From Sphingobacterium alkalisoli (GTDB taxonomy: Bacteria > Bacteroidota > Bacteroidia > Sphingobacteriales > Sphingobacteriaceae): DNA of 64,000 nucleotides. Where the stretch lies: the NCBI RefSeq assembly GCF_005049105.1, contig NZ_SUKA01000006.1:62001-126000 (forward strand). The letters run 5' to 3'. Below, piece by piece: positions 61,043 to 64,000 of the stretch. Position numbers and translations under genes: made by a program. How positions within the stretch are numbered: the first letter of the stretch is position 1; every line of letters begins with the position of its first letter. The notes beneath the pieces were generated by a model. The model had not been told where the DNA came from, made no database searches, and was given only the letters and a program-made list of their open reading frames with translations.

Positions 61043-61204
61043 ATCAAGCAAAGATACGTTTTTTTATAGTTCATTTTTAAGAAGAAACTTATCTGGCTAC
61101 GACAAAATGATTAAAATAACAAAAACTTTCATGATCCATTGAATCACCAACAGGCATTAAAGTTCTTGATGGCCTTTGAGAAATAGACACTTTCAGAAAA
61201 AAAA

Positions 61205-61232
61205 ATAGCAGACATATTTTACTACGTCTGCT
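61205..61232 (-). terminator. Terminator after cold-shock gene 2
   Basis: TAGCAGAC (61205-61212) and GTCTGCTA (61225-61232) pair over 8 bp; on the reverse strand the stem is followed by a run of T (bases 61204 down to 61197), beginning about 35 bases past the stop codon. Confidence 0.7.
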
Positions 61233-61267
61233 ACTCGTTAAGAAAGAGGATACTCTTCCTTCGTTAA

Positions 61268-61459
61268 TTATACTACGCGTACATTAACCGCGCTTAGTCC
61301 TTTTTTACCATTCTCTACATCGTAAGTCACGGTGTCGTTTTCGCGTACATCATGAATTAAACCAGTTGAATGTACGAAAACATCTTGACCACCATTTGAT
61401 GGTGTAATAAAACCGAAACCTTTGGTAACGTTAAAGAATTTTACTGTTCCTTCTTGCAT
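61268..61459 (-). CDS. Cold-shock domain protein (CspA-like), copy 2
   Basis: A 63-residue paralogue of the protein at 60014 with the same RNP1 (KGFGFI) and RNP2 (DVFVHSTGL) motifs; the nine differences are mostly conservative (for example VDGG/SNGG). It is in the opposite orientation. A promoter with a short leader (about 58 bases) precedes it, in contrast to copy 1 with its long leader, so the two may be expressed under different conditions. Confidence 0.95.
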   Translation of the reverse strand: MQEGTVKFFNVTKGFGFITPSNGGQDVFVHSTGLIHDVRENDTVTYDVENGKKGLSAVNVRVV

Positions 61460-61522
61460 TGTATTGGGTATATATTGTAAATGAATTATTTATATTCGTA
61501 CTATGTTCTACTATTATTGTGC

Positions 61523-61553
61523 CAAAAATACCAGTATAAGGGTGGTAAATCAA
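61523..61553 (-). promoter_or_regulatory. Bacteroidota-type promoter of cold-shock gene 2
   Basis: On the reverse strand TTG (61553-61551), a 20-base spacer and TATTTTTG (61530-61523) match the consensus. Transcription would begin near 61517, about 58 bases before the ATG. Confidence 0.7.
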
Positions 61554-61593
61554 ATTAAAATCAAAAAAAATATATTTTCTGGTCTTTAAATAG

Positions 61594-63417
61594 TTAACCT
61601 GCTCTTTCAAAGATTGTTCCAGATCTTTTTCCAACGTTAATTACCTGAAGAAAGTTGTTGTTTGTAGACGAACACCCGCCCCATTTTTCGTCATTGCTGT
61701 CCCATATCTTCTGCCATGTGGTTTCATCGTCTAGCGAAAATGTTTGATCCGATGAAGAAAAATTTAGTATACACAGAAGCCGCGAAGTTTCGTGTAATAT
61801 CGTGATAAAGATCGTGTGCTGATGGGGGTAGCAGACTATTTGAAACTGTTTTCGATCGCGCTGCTGCAAGAGCGGATGATTTTTACGTAAGGAAATAAGC
61901 GCGCGGTAATAAGCCAACATATCCCGATGTGGCCCGCCTTCTTTTTCATTCCAATCCAATATCGACTGATCGAACGTGTCCTGCGCTTGCGGATCGGGTA
62001 CCTCACCTTCGTCATGGAAATCAGCAAATTCACGACGTCTCCCTTCGCGTACCGCCTGTATTAGATTGGGATCACTATGGTCGACAAAGTACAGGAAGGG
62101 CTTTTTCGACGCCCACTCCTCACCCATGAACAACATAGGCGTATACGATGAGATCATCACGGCCGTGGCCATCAGTCGTTGTATTTCGGGACTGTACAGC
62201 ATACTGCTGCGTTCGCCCAGCATCCGGTTACCAATCTGATCATGATTTTGCGAGAAGACGATAAATTGATGGTCTGGCAGGTCTGCCGCACTTGTTCCGA
62301 AAAATTTTTGGCGATGCGGAGAAAAACCACCATCGAACACGTAGGCTTCTTGATAGGCTTTCGTTAGATGTTTTACTCCTTCAAACTCGCTGTAATAGCC
62401 GTTTCTCTTCTCTCCGGCAGCAACACGGAGCGAATGGTGAAATTCATCGAGCCATTGGGCATCCATTCCAAGACCATTTTTTTCTAAGGGTTCTAAATAG
62501 CGCCGGTCATTGAGGTCGCATTCTGCAATAAGGAAGTGAGACTTTCCGCTTTGTTGGATCACCTTGTTTGTAACCTCCCGTATTTCTTGAAGGATGTGCC
62601 GTGGACTGAAATCTTTTATTGCATGTACCGCATCCAGCCGGAGGCCATCGATATGGAAATCGCTCAACCACATATATACGTTTGCCAACACAAAATCTCG
62701 GACACCGTTATTCCATGCATCATCATAGTTAACGGCTTGTCCCCACGGGGTCTGGTATTTGTCGGTAAAATACGGGCCATATGCTGGAAGGTAATTACCT
62801 TCGGGGCCAAAGTGATTGTACACTACGTCTAGAATAACTGCTATGTCTTCTCGATGGCAGGCATCTACTAATTTCTGTAGATATTTTGCACCGCCATAGC
62901 TATGTTGCACGGCAAAACTAAATACCCCATCATAACCCCAGTTTCGCTCGCCGGGAAACTGTGCTACGGGCATAATCTCAATGGCATTGATGCCTAGTGC
63001 CTTTAGATAAGGAAGGCGCTCAATGACACCTTCAAAGTCTCCGTTAGGGGTGAACGTGCCAACATGGAGCTCGTAAATAATAAGATCGCGTAGCGACGGG
63101 GGTTGATAGTCCTCATCTGTCCAGTCAAATTGCAGGTCGACCATCGCCGAGGGTCCATGTACGCCCTCGGGCTGTGACCGCGACACCGGGTCAGGGTATT
63201 CGTTCTCATCAATAGCAATCCTGTACTGTTGCCCCGCTTGGAGACGGTTACTTTCGGCATACCAATAGCCATAAGCCTGCGCCGTTAATGGGACTTTACT
63301 GTCTGGCGCATAGGTATGTAGTACTACGCTTTTTGCCTGTGGTGCCCATACCGTGATTTGTGTATTATGGGCGGTTAATGTAACGCCCAATTGTCTTATA
63401 CCTGCTATTTTATTCAT
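61594..63417 (-). CDS. treZ: Malto-oligosyltrehalose trehalohydrolase
   Basis: A 607-residue GH13 enzyme that releases trehalose from maltooligosyltrehalose, the second step of the TreY/TreZ pathway. An N-terminal CBM48-like domain (TVWAPQAKSVVLH, about 20-110) precedes the barrel: YELHVGTFTPNGDFEGVIER, then LDVVYNHFGPEG, the nucleophile Asp262 in GLRLDAVHAI, acid/base Glu299 in LIAECDLND and FSQNHDQIGNR. Length is normal for TreZ. It follows glgX in the same direction by 43 bases, so the two are one operon turning glycogen into trehalose, a stress solute. treY is not in the window and should lie upstream or elsewhere. Confidence 0.94.
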   Translation of the reverse strand: MNKIAGIRQLGVTLTAHNTQITVWAPQAKSVVLHTYAPDSKVPLTAQAYGYWYAESNRLQAGQQYRIAIDENEYPDPVSRSQPEGVHGPSAMVDLQFDWTDEDYQPPSLRDLIIYELHVGTFTPNGDFEGVIERLPYLKALGINAIEIMPVAQFPGERNWGYDGVFSFAVQHSYGGAKYLQKLVDACHREDIAVILDVVYNHFGPEGNYLPAYGPYFTDKYQTPWGQAVNYDDAWNNGVRDFVLANVYMWLSDFHIDGLRLDAVHAIKDFSPRHILQEIREVTNKVIQQSGKSHFLIAECDLNDRRYLEPLEKNGLGMDAQWLDEFHHSLRVAAGEKRNGYYSEFEGVKHLTKAYQEAYVFDGGFSPHRQKFFGTSAADLPDHQFIVFSQNHDQIGNRMLGERSSMLYSPEIQRLMATAVMISSYTPMLFMGEEWASKKPFLYFVDHSDPNLIQAVREGRRREFADFHDEGEVPDPQAQDTFDQSILDWNEKEGGPHRDMLAYYRALISLRKNHPLLQQRDRKQFQIVCYPHQHTIFITILHETSRLLCILNFSSSDQTFSLDDETTWQKIWDSNDEKWGGCSSTNNNFLQVINVGKRSGTIFERAG

Positions 63418-63460
63418 ATCCTATATCGAAATTATGGAAAAACGGGGTAGCTTTTTATGT

Positions 63461-64000
63461 TCAGGACGCAGACATCAGTACCACGATAGAACGCCCCTGT
63501 AAGGTCATGCTGGCTTCCGCGTCCACTTCCTCGTGTGCGCCTATAGTCTCTAAAGTTGTATCTAGTATCTTTACCCAGCGCGCACTGTACTTTTTAGCGG
63601 GAAGGGTATAGTTGATCGGTTCCCAATACGCATTGAACATAATATAGAAGCTTTGGTCTACGATTTTGGAACCGTCATCATCTAACGACCGTATCCCGTG
63701 ACCATTTAAGAAAACAGCCAGTGAGCGCGCAAAGTCATGGTCCCAATGTGAATCGTCCATCTCTACACCGTCGGGCAAAAACCAGGCGATATCTTCTAAT
63801 CCGATGCCTTTGATAGGTATGCCCTGAAACCATTTACGACGACAAAAGATGGGGTGATCTCTCCGAAGGGCGATCAACTGTTGTGTGAAATTAAGCAGGC
63901 TTTCGTCTTTTCCGGCCCAATCGAGCCAAGATATTTCATTATCTTGGCAATACGCATTATTGTTGCCCTGCTGCGTGCGTCCAAATTCATCGCCAGCGAC
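63461..64000 (-). CDS. glgX: Glycogen debranching enzyme GlgX, C-terminal part (5' end outside window)
   Basis: The frame is open to the window edge, giving the last 179 residues of GlgX (about 700 in full). The sequence AGDEFGRTQQGNNNAYCQDN, just inside the edge, and EISWLDW are signatures of GlgX/TreX GH13 isoamylases, followed by the C-terminal beta domain (FLNGHGIRSLDDDGSKIVDQ). It cleaves alpha-1,6 branches of glycogen, providing linear chains for TreY/TreZ. It precedes treZ by 43 bases. Confidence 0.94.
   Translation of the reverse strand, partial: VAGDEFGRTQQGNNNAYCQDNEISWLDWAGKDESLLNFTQQLIALRRDHPIFCRRKWFQGIPIKGIGLEDIAWFLPDGVEMDDSHWDHDFARSLAVFLNGHGIRSLDDDGSKIVDQSFYIMFNAYWEPINYTLPAKKYSARWVKILDTTLETIGAHEEVDAEASMTLQGRSIVVLMSAS

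Noticed and set aside
61431..61634. A 67-residue ORF between treZ and cold-shock gene 2.
   Set aside because: It overlaps both genes and spans the promoter of cold-shock gene 2.

Overview
This window is about 64 kb of a Bacteroidota chromosome, most likely from the Sphingobacteriaceae (Sphingobacterium, Pedobacter or Olivibacter relatives). The evidence is a moderate-to-low GC content, almost no Shine-Dalgarno sites, promoters of the Bacteroidota type (TTG, 19-20 bases, TAnnTTTG) before the tRNA, the thiamine operon and both cold-shock genes, a SusC-like plug segment in a giant surface protein, and many lipoprotein signals. No transposase, integrase, rRNA or CRISPR array was seen. Both window ends cut through genes (ppc at the left, glgX at the right).

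Layout. 1-6.5 kb: end of PEP carboxylase, a His-rich lipoprotein, a Gfo/Idh oxidoreductase, a Ppx/GppA phosphatase, tRNA-Leu(GAG) and a two-gene HdrDE-like iron-sulfur redox complex. 6.7-9.8 kb: small stress-type genes (lipoprotein, disordered proteins, PA2169-family four-helix protein, topoisomerase IB, CsbD). 9.9-13.8 kb: a TesA-like esterase divergent from a YbbA/YbbP-like ABC exporter. 14.4-19.9 kb: an M3 peptidase, a 210-bp inverted-repeat element, and a TPP-riboswitch-controlled thiamine salvage operon (thiM-thiE-thiD-tenA). 19.9-25.1 kb: a DnaJ-KTSC protein, two uncharacterised genes, a 20-unit 21-bp minisatellite, an AraC regulator, a 58-residue DUF6496 protein and an SDR oxidoreductase. 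25.5-32.8 kb: a signalling operon with two histidine kinases, CheR, CheB and stand-alone receivers, but no chemoreceptor or CheA. 32.9-43.7 kb: PncC/CinA, MaoC, a sugar isomerase-like protein, a second stress cassette (43-residue protein, acidic protein, PA2169 protein), a large catalase, two more sensor kinases and a ZIP metal transporter. 43.9-50.5 kb: a TetR-controlled RND tripartite efflux pump. 50.7-57.2 kb: a Crp/Fnr regulator convergent with a 1956-residue alpha-2-macroglobulin-like protein. 57.5-59.7 kb: a WYL regulator with GyrI-like, DUF1801 and DUF1697 genes. 60-61.5 kb: two cold-shock genes facing each other around two small genes. 61.6-64 kb: treZ and glgX.

How the parts fit. Two recurring themes are stress protection (catalase, PA2169 proteins, CsbD, DUF6496, SDR, topoisomerase IB, trehalose synthesis, cold shock) and sensing (five or more kinases/receivers). 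The co-location suggests a general-stress region with its own signalling module; that link is inference. The best candidates for new biology are the CheB/CheR module whose methylation target may be a Glu/Gln-rich coiled coil in the hybrid kinase, the start-codon hairpin behind the TPP riboswitch, the putative TetR operators around the efflux pump, the plug-like insertion in the macroglobulin, the heptad-coding minisatellite and the tightly coupled small genes next to the PA2169 proteins.
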